Part shown: positions 25,418 through 34,049 of the stretch, piece after piece | Layout: each line of letters starts with the position of its first letter | Position numbering within the stretch: position 1 is the first letter of the stretch | Position numbers and translations under genes: made by a program | Notes under the pieces: generated by a model | Databases searched by the model: none | The model's input: only the letters and a program-made list of their open reading frames with translations | Told to the model about the DNA's origin: nothing | Assembly (NCBI RefSeq): GCF_029714405.1 | Contig: NZ_CP121650.1 | Span: forward strand, 682,001-746,000 | Direction: 5' to 3' | Length of the DNA: 64,000 nt | DNA from: Bradyrhizobium sp. CB82 | GTDB lineage: Bacteria; Pseudomonadota; Alphaproteobacteria; Rhizobiales; Xanthobacteraceae

Positions 25418-26245
25418 GTGCGACTGTGCGTCTCTCTCGGAGCTATGTTGGTCGCGGGTGCACTCGCCTGCGGCGCCGTTGCGGCGGCGCCCGGGCAGCG
25501 GTCCGACCTCGCGGAGAAGCCGGCTTCGGTCGATATCGAGCTCGTCATTGCCGTCGACATATCCTACTCGATGGACCCGGACGAACTTGCGTTGCAGCGC
25601 GAAGGCTACGCCCAGGCGATCGTTTCCAGGGAATTCCTTCAGGCATTGAAGGCCGGCCCGAACGGCAAAATCGCCGTGACCTATTTCGAATGGTCGGCCA
25701 CAAGTGACCAGAAGATCATCATCCCGTGGCGGTTGATCGACGGTCCGGAGACCGCCGATTCCGTCGCCAACGAAATCATGAAGGCGCCGATCCGCCGAGG
25801 TTCGCGCACCTCTATCTCTGGAGCGATCCAGTTTGCCATGCCGCTGTTCGACGAGGATCCGTATCGAGGCCTGCGCCGCGTCATCGACATTTCCGGTGAC
25901 GGCCCGAACAATAACGGCTCGCCGATCACGCCGGTTCGAGACGAGGCCTTGGGGAAAGGCATCGTCATCAATGGCCTGCCGATCATGGTCAGGGAGCCAT
26001 CTCAGACCTCAACGGACATCGAAAATCTTGATTGGTACTACGAGGACTGTGTGATCGGAGGTCCGGGCTCCTTTGTCGTGGCCATCCAGGATCGCGACAA
26101 TTTCAAGGAGGCGATCCGCACGAAGTTGCTGCTCGAGGTGGCAGGATGGCGGCCCGAGCAGCGGGTGGTCCCTGTAGCGGGCGCGCAACCGCGGATCAGC
26201 TGCGAGATCGGCGAAAAGCTTTGGCAGGAGCGTTGGGGACGCTAA
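25418..26245 (+). CDS. secreted DUF1194 protein with VWA-like fold
   Basis: A 275-residue exported protein. A signal peptide covers the first about 24 residues. The core matches DUF1194: VDIELVIAVDISYSMDPDE with a MIDAS-like DxSxS, REGYAQAI, NGKIAVTYFEWS, RGSRTSISGAI, RRVIDISGDGPNNNGSPI and the ending YYEDCVIGGPGSFV. I chose GTG at 25418, because AGGGAG lies 7 bases upstream and the signal peptide then begins at residue 1; ATGs at 25382 and 25364 are in frame. The family occurs widely in Rhizobiales without a known function; a role in calcium- or metal-dependent adhesion is only a guess. Confidence 0.82.
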   Translation: MRLCVSLGAMLVAGALACGAVAAAPGQRSDLAEKPASVDIELVIAVDISYSMDPDELALQREGYAQAIVSREFLQALKAGPNGKIAVTYFEWSATSDQKIIIPWRLIDGPETADSVANEIMKAPIRRGSRTSISGAIQFAMPLFDEDPYRGLRRVIDISGDGPNNNGSPITPVRDEALGKGIVINGLPIMVREPSQTSTDIENLDWYYEDCVIGGPGSFVVAIQDRDNFKEAIRTKLLLEVAGWRPEQRVVPVAGAQPRISCEIGEKLWQERWGR

Positions 26246-26273
26246 AGAGGATCGGCTCTAAAGGTTATTGTTT

Positions 26274-26349
26274 GAGCATGATCTCCGCGCAAACGCGTTC
26301 CGCGTTTGTCGCGAGGGAAAACCGCTTCACACTTTTCCGGATCATGCTC
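26274..26349. repeat. intergenic palindromic repeat with GAGCATGATC ends
   Basis: A 76-base element bounded by the inverted ends GAGCATGATC and GATCATGCTC. Inside are two further imperfect hairpins, one built on CGCGCAAACGCG and CGCGTTTGTCGCG, one on GGAAAA and TTTTCC. I recognise this sequence type as a common Bradyrhizobium intergenic repeat. It directly abuts the MITE-like repeat that starts at 26350. Confidence 0.7.
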
Positions 26350-26498
26350 TAGCCTTACTGCGTCATAACGCTCTAACACCTCATCCTGAGGAGCTTGCGA
26401 AGCAAGCGTCTCGAAGGATGTGGGCCACAGGCGGGGCCTCATGGTTCGAGACGCGCTTCGCGCTCCTCACCATGAGGGTTAGTGACACAGTAAGGCTA
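26350..26498. repeat. MITE-like repeat, copy 1
   Basis: A 149-base element with terminal inverted repeats TAGCCTTACTGCGTCA and its near complement (TGACACAGTAAGGCTA at the far end, 15 of 16 matching). The interior is itself an imperfect palindrome: CCTCATCCTGAGGAGC followed later by GCTCCTCACCATGAGG. A second copy, almost identical, occurs at 45922-46072. No ORF for a transposase is inside. It lies between the DUF1194 gene and the inositol-monophosphatase gene. Confidence 0.72.
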
Positions 26499-26523
26499 GA
26501 GACATCGATTGCCGGGAGCGAGC

Positions 26524-27306
26524 TCAAGAAATTCCCGCGATTCCGCTCAGCTGGGAAGCAAGCGCGGGTGTGGAGCAGAGGATCGGGTTTCCTTTGCTGA
26601 TGCCGTCGCCAGCGAAGAAATCGCTGATTGAGGCGCCCGCTTCGCTGGCAATGACGATACCGGCCGCGACGTCCCAGGCATTGATGTGCAGCTCGACATA
26701 GGCGTCGGTGCGCCCGTCCGCGACACGGCAGAGCCCGAGCGTGCCCGACCCGGAGCGCTTCACCGAGCAGCCGGCAGTGTAGCAGCGCTGCAGGACGGCC
26801 AGGTAGCGCTCGAAGGGAATGCGGGTCGACCAGCCGAGTTCGATAGTGGCGCGCGTGATGTCCTCGACACCCGACACGGAGATCGGCCGCCCGTTCAGCG
26901 CCGCGCCCTGTCCGCGCTGGGCGACATAGAGCTCGTCCAGCGCCGGTGCGGCCACGATTCCGATCGTGGGGATGCGGTTCAGCAGGAATCCGATCGAGAT
27001 GCACCAGTTGCGGTCACCGCGGGCGAAGTTCGAGGTGCCATCGATCGGATCGATGATCCAGACCGCATCGCTTGCTGCGCCGCCGCCCTCCTCGCCGATC
27101 ACCGTGTCCATCGGGAACAGCACGGCCAGCCGTTGGCGCAGGAAGCCCTCGACCGCTCCGTCGGCAACGGTCAGCCAGTCCTGAGCGCCTTTCATGGTGA
27201 CGCCGAGGCTTTCCTGCTTGCCGAAATAGTCGAGCGCCATGTGTCCGGCCTCGACGACAAGGCCCTGGACGGCATAGCGCCGCAATTCGAGTTCTGCCGG
27301 CGTCAT
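26524..27306 (-). CDS. inositol monophosphatase family phosphatase
   Basis: A 260-residue cytoplasmic Mg-dependent phosphatase. Metal and substrate motifs are all visible: TVADGAVE near residue 47, GEEGGG at about 70, WIIDPIDGTSNFARGDRNW at about 84-102 and AWDVAAGIVIASEAGASISD near 209. These define the inositol-monophosphatase/CysQ/histidinol-phosphatase superfamily, and members differ in substrate (inositol phosphate, PAP, histidinol phosphate, fructose bisphosphate). It is divergent from a four-gene ABC importer with only 187 bases between them, so it may act on whatever phosphorylated compound that system brings in. Confidence 0.85.
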   Translation of the reverse strand: MTPAELELRRYAVQGLVVEAGHMALDYFGKQESLGVTMKGAQDWLTVADGAVEGFLRQRLAVLFPMDTVIGEEGGGAASDAVWIIDPIDGTSNFARGDRNWCISIGFLLNRIPTIGIVAAPALDELYVAQRGQGAALNGRPISVSGVEDITRATIELGWSTRIPFERYLAVLQRCYTAGCSVKRSGSGTLGLCRVADGRTDAYVELHINAWDVAAGIVIASEAGASISDFFAGDGISKGNPILCSTPALASQLSGIAGIS

Positions 27307-27493
27307 CGGCCGACAGCCCCGAGGGCGACAGGCCTGCCGGTGCGGGCGAGGTCGGTGACAGCGTCGGCGGGCATGGTTTCACAAATCTGTTGCATGAGCA
27401 CGCTACGGATCGCTACGTTTATTCCAAGCCGGTCGCGGAATGGAAGAGCAAATCCATTCTGGCAAAATCAGAGCGGCATGGAGGGAACGGATC

Positions 27494-28606
27494 GTGCAGG
27501 CGGAGACGCAAGGCGTGTCGTGCGCCGGCGCGGCCATCGGGGTGCGCGACCTGCATGTCGCCTATGGCGGCACGCCAGTCCTGCATGGTATCAGCCTCGA
27601 CTTTGCTCCCGGCACCTTCACCGCTCTCCTGGGCTCTTCGGGCTGCGGCAAGACCACTCTTCTGCGCGCGTTGTGCGGCTTCGTGCCGGTGCGCTCCGGC
27701 TCGATCGTGGTCGGAGACCGCGACGTCGCTCTGCTGCCACCGGAGAAGCGCGGCATGGCGATGGTTTTCCAGTCCTACGCGCTGTGGCCGCACATGACCG
27801 TGCTGCAGAACATCGGCTATGGGCTCAAGCTGCGCGGCACCGCGAAAATCGAGATCGCCGCCAAAGTGGCGTCGCTGCTCGCGATGCTGGGCCTCAGCGG
27901 CTACGAGGAGCGCAAGGTCACGGCGCTGTCTGGCGGGCAGCGCCAGCGCGTCGCGCTCGGCCGGGCGCTGGCGGTCGACCCCGGCATTCTGCTGCTCGAC
28001 GAGCCCCTGTCCAATCTCGATGCCAAGATCCGGATGACGATGCGCCACGAGATCCGCGCGATCCAGCGGCGGCTCGGCGTCACCGCCATCCACGTCACCC
28101 ATGATCGCGAGGAAGCCATGACCATGGCGGATCGGCTCGTCATCATGCAGGCGGGGCGGATCGCCCAGATCGGCACGCCCGAGGAGGTCTACGATCGGCC
28201 GGCGAGCGCCTTCGTCGCCAACTTCATGGGTGCGGAGAACGTCCTGCCCGTGCATCTTGCGCGCGGCGAGGAAGGAACGGCCGTCAGCACTGGCTCCGCG
28301 GTCGCCCGGCTCGCGGACGATGACGCCACCGCACTGCCCGCGGGCGAGGCCGTAGCCTATTTCCGGGACGATGCCGCGAGCCTCGACGCGCCCGACGCAG
28401 CGCCGCGGGGCGATCTCCTCGTACCCGGGCGCATCGCCGCGCGCAGCTACCCGGGCGGCCTCTATCGCTATCGCGTCGAAGCGGCCGGCCGGCAGATCAC
28501 GGTCGACGACGCTGCGCGCCATGAACCGGGCGCCGCCATTGGCCTGCGCATCCCGGTGCAACGCCTTCACATCTTCCCGGCGGCCGAGGCCGTCATCGCC
28601 GCCTGA
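27494..28606 (+). CDS. ABC importer ATP-binding protein (FbpC/PotA-type)
   Basis: A 370-residue ATPase. Walker A GSSGCGKTT at about residue 54, Q-loop FQSYALW, signature LSGGQRQRVALGRAL, Walker B ILLLDEPLSNLDAK and H-loop THDREEA are intact. A C-terminal TOBE-type regulatory domain (about 250-370) is present, as in Fe3+, putrescine and phosphonate-type importers. GTG at 27494 is chosen because GGAGGG lies 8 bases upstream; an upstream ATG at 27440 is in frame. It is followed by the binding protein and two permeases, together making a complete import system. Confidence 0.9.
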   Translation: MQAETQGVSCAGAAIGVRDLHVAYGGTPVLHGISLDFAPGTFTALLGSSGCGKTTLLRALCGFVPVRSGSIVVGDRDVALLPPEKRGMAMVFQSYALWPHMTVLQNIGYGLKLRGTAKIEIAAKVASLLAMLGLSGYEERKVTALSGGQRQRVALGRALAVDPGILLLDEPLSNLDAKIRMTMRHEIRAIQRRLGVTAIHVTHDREEAMTMADRLVIMQAGRIAQIGTPEEVYDRPASAFVANFMGAENVLPVHLARGEEGTAVSTGSAVARLADDDATALPAGEAVAYFRDDAASLDAPDAAPRGDLLVPGRIAARSYPGGLYRYRVEAAGRQITVDDAARHEPGAAIGLRIPVQRLHIFPAAEAVIAA

Positions 28607-28622
28607 CAACGGAGCCAGACAC

Positions 28623-29753
28623 ATGCGCATTCTCACGATCACATGCTCCTTCGCGGCGCTGCTCGCAGCCTCGCCTCTCGCGGCACAGACCCTCAATGTC
28701 GCCTCGGCCGGCGACCAGAACATGGTCGACTACGTCAAGGACTATCTCGGCCCGATGTTCGAGAAGAGCCATCCCGGCGTGAAGGTCGTCTCCGTCGGCA
28801 CGGGCCCCGGCGATGCCGGCTCCCAGAAGATCTACGAGAAGCTCGACGCCCAGAAAGGCGCCGCGACCACCGACTTCGACGTGGTGGTGATCCACCAGAA
28901 GGCAGCCGGGACGATGGTGAGGGAAGGGCTGCTCGCGAAATACACGGACAAGGTCGACACTGCAAAGCTGGTTTCCAGCGACACCGCCAAGAACGCGCTC
29001 GGCGCCGACGTCTCGGGCTATGTCATCCCGATGTTCCAGTCGCAGACGGCACTCGCCTACAATGCCGACATGCTCAAGAATCCGCCCGACAACTTCGCCG
29101 AGCTGAAGGAGTGGGTGAAGAAGAACCCGAAGCAGTTCGGCTACAATGGAATCAAGGGCGGCATGTCCGGCGTGGCTTTCGTCGCCGGCTGGGTCTACGC
29201 CTTCGGCGGCGACGCCGGCAAGCTGATCCAGGGGCCGTATGACCCGGCCGAGAAGGCCAAATGGGACACAGCCTTCAGCGAGCTGAAGGAGTTCAACAAG
29301 AACGTCGTCATCACGCCAGGCAACGCCGGCACGCTCGACATGCTCAACCGCGGCGAGATCGCTATGGGCCCGGTCTGGGTCGACATGTTCTATTCCTGGC
29401 AGGCTGACGGCAAGCTGCCGCCCAACATGAAGCTCAAGCTCGCCGCGCCCGGCATGCCCGGCCAACCGATGTACTACGCCGTGCCGGAGAAGGCGGCGCA
29501 GCGGAAGCTGGCGGAGGAGTTCATCGCGCTCGCCACCAGCCCGCAGGTCCAGGCAGACGGCATCGTCAAGAAGTTCAACTGGTATCCGGGCATCGACGCC
29601 AAGAACCTGGAAGGCAAGCTCGACAAGGCCGCCTGGGACAAGCTCTTCACCGACATTACGCCGGCCGACCTGTCGAAAAACGGCAAGCCCTTCCCGATCG
29701 CGCCCTACTTCAACGACATCCTCGAGGGCTACGAGAAGAAGGTCGCCAACTGA
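28623..29753 (+). CDS. ABC importer periplasmic solute-binding protein (family 1)
   Basis: A 376-residue exported binding protein. The signal peptide ends ASPLAAQT at about residue 23. The fold is that of iron/phosphonate-type class F proteins: VASAGDQNMVDYVKDY, YEKLDAQKGAATTDFDVVV, GYVIPMFQSQTALAYNAD, GEIAMGPVWVDMFYSW and the ending PYFNDILEGYEKKV. The iron-binding tyrosine pair of FbpA is not obvious, so an organic substrate is more likely than ferric iron. GGAG precedes the ATG. It lies 16 bases after the ATPase gene and 5 before the first permease gene. Confidence 0.87.
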   Translation: MRILTITCSFAALLAASPLAAQTLNVASAGDQNMVDYVKDYLGPMFEKSHPGVKVVSVGTGPGDAGSQKIYEKLDAQKGAATTDFDVVVIHQKAAGTMVREGLLAKYTDKVDTAKLVSSDTAKNALGADVSGYVIPMFQSQTALAYNADMLKNPPDNFAELKEWVKKNPKQFGYNGIKGGMSGVAFVAGWVYAFGGDAGKLIQGPYDPAEKAKWDTAFSELKEFNKNVVITPGNAGTLDMLNRGEIAMGPVWVDMFYSWQADGKLPPNMKLKLAAPGMPGQPMYYAVPEKAAQRKLAEEFIALATSPQVQADGIVKKFNWYPGIDAKNLEGKLDKAAWDKLFTDITPADLSKNGKPFPIAPYFNDILEGYEKKVAN

Positions 29754-29758
29754 GGCTC

Positions 29759-30595
29759 ATGAGCCTGTCCCAACGCCAGCTCGCCTTGCTGCTGATCGCG
29801 CCGGGTCTCGCCCTCGTCGCGGCGCTGTTCCTCTATCCGCTTCTCTTCTCTCTCGTCTCGGCCTTCACTGGCCCTAAGGGCGGGTTCTCCTTGCAGGCCT
29901 TCGGCAAGGCCTTCGAGCTCTACTCCGGCGACATCCTCTTCACGATCGTCATCGTGGTGACGTCCTGCGTGCTGACGGCGCTGGCGGCGATCGCCATCGC
30001 CGGCACGCTGACACTCGGCGAAAATCCGTGGGTCGTCGGCACGCTCCGCACCCTCTACCGCTGGCCCCTGTTCATTCCCTTCATCGTGGCCGCGCAGTGC
30101 ATGCGCACCTTCCTCGCCAAGAACGGGCTGATGAACAACAGCTTCGTCTCGCTCGGCCTGATGGAGCCGCTGCAGGCAGCGAGTTATCTCGACTGGCGCG
30201 GCATCATCATCACCTTCGTGTGGAAGCAGACCCCGTTCGTCGCGCTGCTGCTGGCCGGCGCGCTGGCGGCACTCGACCGGGCGACGCTGGAGGCAGGACG
30301 CAATCTCGGCGCCTCGCGGCTCAGGGTTCTGATCGAGCTGGCGCTGCCGCAGGTGATGCCGACGCTGCTCGTTGCGCTCGTCCTCTCCTTCGTGACGATG
30401 CTCTCGGTGCTCTCGGTGCCGATGATGGTGGCCGGTTCGCAGCCGACCATGCTGACCGTCGACATGGCTTTCCGCATCAACGCCTACGGCGACTATGCCA
30501 CGGCCAATGCGCTCGGCGTCATCACCTACCTGATCAGCGCCGGTGCTGCGATCCTCTACCTCCGGCACGGCATGGCGAGGGAGAGCACGCCGTGA
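29759..30595 (+). CDS. ABC importer permease, subunit 1
   Basis: A 278-residue inner-membrane permease with about six hydrophobic helices. The cytoplasmic EAA loop reads LEAGRNLGASRLRVLIELAL at about residue 178, the contact to the ATPase. The N-terminal helix begins LALLLIAPGLALVAALFLY. It starts 5 bases after the binding-protein gene and its stop is overlapped by the GTG start of the second permease gene, indicating strict coupling. Confidence 0.88.
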   Translation: MSLSQRQLALLLIAPGLALVAALFLYPLLFSLVSAFTGPKGGFSLQAFGKAFELYSGDILFTIVIVVTSCVLTALAAIAIAGTLTLGENPWVVGTLRTLYRWPLFIPFIVAAQCMRTFLAKNGLMNNSFVSLGLMEPLQAASYLDWRGIIITFVWKQTPFVALLLAGALAALDRATLEAGRNLGASRLRVLIELALPQVMPTLLVALVLSFVTMLSVLSVPMMVAGSQPTMLTVDMAFRINAYGDYATANALGVITYLISAGAAILYLRHGMARESTP

Positions 30596-31407
30596 GCCGC
30601 GTCGCGTCCCTGCTGCGCGCCTCGCTGGCGGGCGTCGTCCTCGCGGCCTTCGCCTTCGCGTTGATCGGTCCGCTTGCCAATCTGGCGCTGTGGTCGGTGG
30701 CCGAGCGCTGGTACACACCGTACAAGCTGCCGGTCACCTATGGCACCCGGTACTGGGGGCAGGTCTTCCGCCCAACCGGCGATGCCATGGCCTCGCTCGG
30801 GACCTCGGTCTGGATTGCGGTGCTGACGGTCGTCGTCGCACTCGCGCTCTCCGTGCCGGCCGGCTACGCGCTGGCGCGCCTGAAGCTGCCGATGCGCGCG
30901 CTGTTCATGATCGCGTTTCTGCTGCCCCAGGCCTTTCCCTCGGTGGCGATATACATCAACGTGGCGCGGATCTTCTATAATCTCGGCATCAACGGCACGG
31001 TGCTCGGCGTCGTGCTGGTCCACGCCGCCCATGGCCTGGTCTATTCCGTGTGGATCGCGGCGGCGGCCTTCTCGGCGGTCGACAGGGATCTTGAACTCGC
31101 GGCCCGGAACATCGGCGCCTCGCCGCTACGCACCTTCTTCACGGTGACGCTCCCCCTGGCTGCGCCGGGTGTCATCGCGAGCGGCATCTTCGTCTTCCTG
31201 GAATCACTGGACGAGTTCACCGGCACGTTCTTCGTCGGCGTTCCGCAAGTCACGACGCTGCCGCTTCTGCTCTACAATGCGGCGATGGGCGGAAACTACC
31301 AGGTCGCCTCGATCACGGCGCTGATCCTCCTGGTGCCATCGGTGCTGTTCATGCTGTTCATCGAACGCTTTTTGCGCGCGGACGTTCTGGCCAAGGTGGG
31401 GGCGTAG
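30592..31407 (+). CDS. ABC importer permease, subunit 2
   Basis: A 271-residue inner-membrane permease with about six helices and the EAA loop LELAARNIGASPLRTFFTVT at about residue 167. GTG is the start, overlapping the TGA of the previous gene (GTGA). It completes the importer with ATPase, binding protein and the other permease. The order ATPase, binding protein, permease, permease is typical of phosphorylated-sugar, putrescine and iron-type systems. Confidence 0.87.
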   Translation: MSRVASLLRASLAGVVLAAFAFALIGPLANLALWSVAERWYTPYKLPVTYGTRYWGQVFRPTGDAMASLGTSVWIAVLTVVVALALSVPAGYALARLKLPMRALFMIAFLLPQAFPSVAIYINVARIFYNLGINGTVLGVVLVHAAHGLVYSVWIAAAAFSAVDRDLELAARNIGASPLRTFFTVTLPLAAPGVIASGIFVFLESLDEFTGTFFVGVPQVTTLPLLLYNAAMGGNYQVASITALILLVPSVLFMLFIERFLRADVLAKVGA

Positions 31408-31568
31408 AACCCCGCAAAGTCGTCAGGGCAGCCGGGCGCGACCACATCATTGTCGACCGTGTCGGGCATGCGATCATCCGCCGCCCATTTACCATCTATT
31501 AACTCTCCGCTTCGTGTTGGCGGAATGTGTGCCACAATCATGCATCATCGAAGCAAAGGGGATCGGTG

Positions 31569-31739
31569 GTGAATCAGACAATAGAGCGCATCTGGAGCAC
31601 GGGCCTAGCGTTGCTGAGCCCGAGTCATCTGGTCGACTGGCTTCTCGACCAGATCGAGAAAATGAGCCCAATGATGATGCCTGCTCGGGTCGACATGCTG
31701 TCGTGCCAGGAAAGGCGAGTCGAGGTGCGCCTCGACTAA
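31569..31739 (+). CDS. small protein, unknown
   Basis: A 56-residue ORF with GTG start and AAGGGG upstream. Amphipathic sequence IERIWSTGLALLSPSHLVDW is followed by a Met-rich stretch EKMSPMMMPARVDM and a basic end. An in-frame ATG at 31527 would extend it by 14 residues. No signal peptide or family is recognised; coding is plausible but not certain. It is followed by a perfect hairpin. Confidence 0.4.
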   Translation: MNQTIERIWSTGLALLSPSHLVDWLLDQIEKMSPMMMPARVDMLSCQERRVEVRLD

Positions 31740-31760
31740 TTCGGCGCGATCACTGCGCGC

Positions 31761-31786
31761 ACCGGCGCCACCCGCGTGGCGCCGGT
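31761..31786. terminator. hairpin between convergent genes
   Basis: Perfect 11-bp stem, ACCGGCGCCAC with loop CCGC and its exact complement. It lies between a forward small ORF and a reverse secreted-protein gene, a usual place for a bidirectional terminator. No T run follows on either strand, so termination efficiency is uncertain. Confidence 0.5.
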
Positions 31787-31803
31787 ATCAGGTCAGAGCA
31801 AAC

Positions 31804-32106
31804 CTAGTAACAATAGCGCCGATCGACCCGCACATAGGCGCCGTCGGGGCGCTGCATGTAGCAGCCGCGCTGATAGGCGTAGTAGCCGGAACGACGGCGC
31901 TCGCCTTCGGCGGCGATGGCCGCGCCCGTGCCGGCGCCGACGATCGCACCGACCGCGGCACCGCGGCTGCCGCCAATCGCGCCACCAAGAATGGCGCCGC
32001 CGACGCCGCCGACGATCGCGCCGCCAATGGCGTCCTGCGCCGCAGCCTCATGCACCGGGGCGAGCATCGCAACCGCCAGACAAGCCATTCCAAGTCCTCG
32101 AAGCAT
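31804..32106 (-). CDS. secreted glycine-zipper protein
   Basis: A 100-residue exported protein. The signal peptide ends HEAAAQ at about residue 24. A glycine-zipper region follows (AIGGAIVGGVGGAILGGAIG, then AVGAIVGAGTGAAI), a motif that packs helices in membranes or outer-membrane assemblies. The C-terminus is Tyr/Arg/Cys-rich (YYAYQRGCYMQRPDG). The start is decided by GGAGG 6 bases before ATG at 32106; an upstream in-frame ATG at 32166 would place the signal peptide internally. No precise function. Confidence 0.75.
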   Translation of the reverse strand: MLRGLGMACLAVAMLAPVHEAAAQDAIGGAIVGGVGGAILGGAIGGSRGAAVGAIVGAGTGAAIAAEGERRRSGYYAYQRGCYMQRPDGAYVRVDRRYCY

Positions 32107-32279
32107 CTCGATCCTCCCTGCGATGCAGCCATTCATATCGTCGGCGACGGATTCGGGCCAGAACAATCACGCCCATTCGGCGTGAGGCGTCAGGCTATGT
32201 CGCCATGGCCTCAGATGGGGCAGGCATCGGCCGTACCGGCTGCGACGAGGTTATCTGACCAGGCGGCACCCGCGCGCCA

Positions 32280-32657
32280 TCATGGCGCGATCCAGCGCTG
32301 CACGGCTTCGACCGTGTCGCGCGGGTTGGTGTTGAAGCAGATCGTGGCGTTCGGCGCGAGCTGGTGCACGAGGTTGAGGACCTTTTCGAACAGCAGCAGG
32401 CGCTCCTTCGGCTCGCGCAGGCCGGCGCCGATCACCACGCAGTCAAAGCTCGCCTCGCGCAGGGCTGACGTGACCGCCGCCTCCGCGGTCTCGTCGAGAT
32501 CGATCAGGCAGCTCATGACGTCATAGCCGAGATCGGTGAGGCGCAGGAGCTGGGCGTCGATATAGTTGCGCACGAGCTCGGGTGTGAGCTGCGGAAACGC
32601 GCTGTAATCCGCGCTGCCGGGCTCGATGCCGATCGCGAGTACGCGCTTCTTCGTCAC
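32280..32657 (-). CDS. hypothetical protein, alpha/beta fold
   Basis: A 125-residue cytoplasmic protein starting at GTG. It reads KKRVLAIGIEPGSADYSAF, then LVRNYIDAQLLRLTDLGYDV, FDCVVIGAGLREPKERLLLF and ends VEAVQRWIAP. Alternating beta-strands and helices suggest a Rossmann- or receiver-like fold, but the acidic phosphorylation pocket is not clear. I recall similar proteins in Bradyrhizobium without known function. It stands just downstream of the sigma-factor gene on the same strand, 74 bases away. Confidence 0.65.
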   Translation of the reverse strand: MTKKRVLAIGIEPGSADYSAFPQLTPELVRNYIDAQLLRLTDLGYDVMSCLIDLDETAEAAVTSALREASFDCVVIGAGLREPKERLLLFEKVLNLVHQLAPNATICFNTNPRDTVEAVQRWIAP

Positions 32658-32731
32658 GACGCAGGTTCCCGACTGACATTGACCTGTCAAATTGGCCAAC
32701 GCGGCGAGGCGCGCGCTGGTTCCGACAGACC

Positions 32732-34018
32732 TCAAGCCGTGCCGTCGAGATCGGCCATAGCCGCCGCGCGTCGCTCCATCATCGCCCGCTCGCGCGCATT
32801 GGTGGCGAGACATGCGGCGGCCTCGAACGACGCGCGCGCTTCGGTGAAGCGGCCGAGCTTTTGCAGGAGGTCGCCGCGGACTGCCTGCAGATGGTGATAG
32901 GCCCTGAGCGCGGGTTCGTCCGCGATCAGGTCCACGAGATCGAGCCCGGCCTGCGGCCCTTCGGCCATGCCGAGCGCGACCGCCCGGTTGAGCTCGATCA
33001 CGGGCGAGCGCACCAGGGTCGCAAGCTGTCCATAGAGCTCCGCGATGCGCCGCCAGTCCGTGGCTGAGGCCGTCTCCGCCGTGGCGTGACAGGCGACGAT
33101 CGCTGCCTGCAGCGTGTAGAATTTTCCGGCACCGCCGAGTTCGCGCGCGCGACCGAGCGCCGACAGGCCGCGGCGGATCTGCAGACGATCCCAGAGCGCG
33201 CGATCCTGGTCCATGAGCAGGATGGGCTCGCCATCGATGCCGACGCGGGCGCGCATCCGCGCGGCGTTCAGCTCCATCAGCGCCATGAGGCCGTGCGCCT
33301 CGGGCTCCAGCGGCGCCAGCCCGACCAGCACCCGCCCCATGCGCAACGCCTCGTCGCAGAGTTGCGGCCGCAGCCATTCCTCGCCGTGCGAGGCCGCATG
33401 GCCCTCGTTGAAGATGAGATAGACGACCTCAAGCACCGAAGCGAGACGCTCGGAAAGCGCCTCGCCGCTCGGGGTCTCATAGGCGAGGCCCGACCGGGAG
33501 AGCGTTCGCTTGGCGCGCACGATGCGCTGGGCGATGGTTGCCTCCGACACCAGAAAGGCGCGCGCGATCTCGTCCGTGGTCAAGCCGCAGATCATGCGCA
33601 ACGCCAGCGCCGCGCGAGCTTGCCGCGGCAGGAGCGGATGACAGGCGGTGAAGATCAGCCGCAGCAATTCGTCACCAATGTCGTCATCGAGGGCGGCGTC
33701 GAAATCTGGCACGGCCTCCTGCTCCTGGATCAGATCATGCGCCAACATCTCGTGCTTGCGAGCCAGCATTCTGGCCCGGCGCAGGTGATCGAGCGCACGG
33801 CGTTTGGCCGTCGCAACCAGCCAGGCGCCGGGATTGTCCGGCACTCCGGTGAGCGGCCACGCTTCCAGCGCGGCAACCAATGCGTCCTGGGTCAATTCCT
33901 CCGCCAGCGGCACATCGCGCAGCATCCGCGACAGCGTAGTGATCAGCCGCGGCTGCACGATGCGCCAAGTCGCGTGAATCGTGGCGCGGATCGCAGGATC
34001 GATGTCGGCGGCCGTCAT
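32732..34018 (-). CDS. ECF sigma factor with C-terminal DUF6596/TPR-like extension
   Basis: A 428-residue RNA polymerase sigma factor. Sigma region 2 lies in the first about 90 residues (VPLAEELTQDALVAALEAWP, KRRALDHLRRARM). Region 4 at about 130-185 holds GLTTDEIARAFLVSEATIAQ as the helix-turn-helix. A long C-terminal extension (about 190-428) with VLEVVYLIFNEGHAAS and repeated helical pairs is typical of the ECF42-type group. The gene lies 31 bases behind a YCII-family gene on the same strand, the usual genomic partner of this group. There is no anti-sigma gene; activity is thought to be controlled by the C-terminal extension or the partner. Confidence 0.87.
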   Translation of the reverse strand: MTAADIDPAIRATIHATWRIVQPRLITTLSRMLRDVPLAEELTQDALVAALEAWPLTGVPDNPGAWLVATAKRRALDHLRRARMLARKHEMLAHDLIQEQEAVPDFDAALDDDIGDELLRLIFTACHPLLPRQARAALALRMICGLTTDEIARAFLVSEATIAQRIVRAKRTLSRSGLAYETPSGEALSERLASVLEVVYLIFNEGHAASHGEEWLRPQLCDEALRMGRVLVGLAPLEPEAHGLMALMELNAARMRARVGIDGEPILLMDQDRALWDRLQIRRGLSALGRARELGGAGKFYTLQAAIVACHATAETASATDWRRIAELYGQLATLVRSPVIELNRAVALGMAEGPQAGLDLVDLIADEPALRAYHHLQAVRGDLLQKLGRFTEARASFEAAACLATNARERAMMERRAAAMADLDGTA

Positions 34019-34049
34019 CGCCGCCGACCAAGACGAGCGCTGGTGTCCA

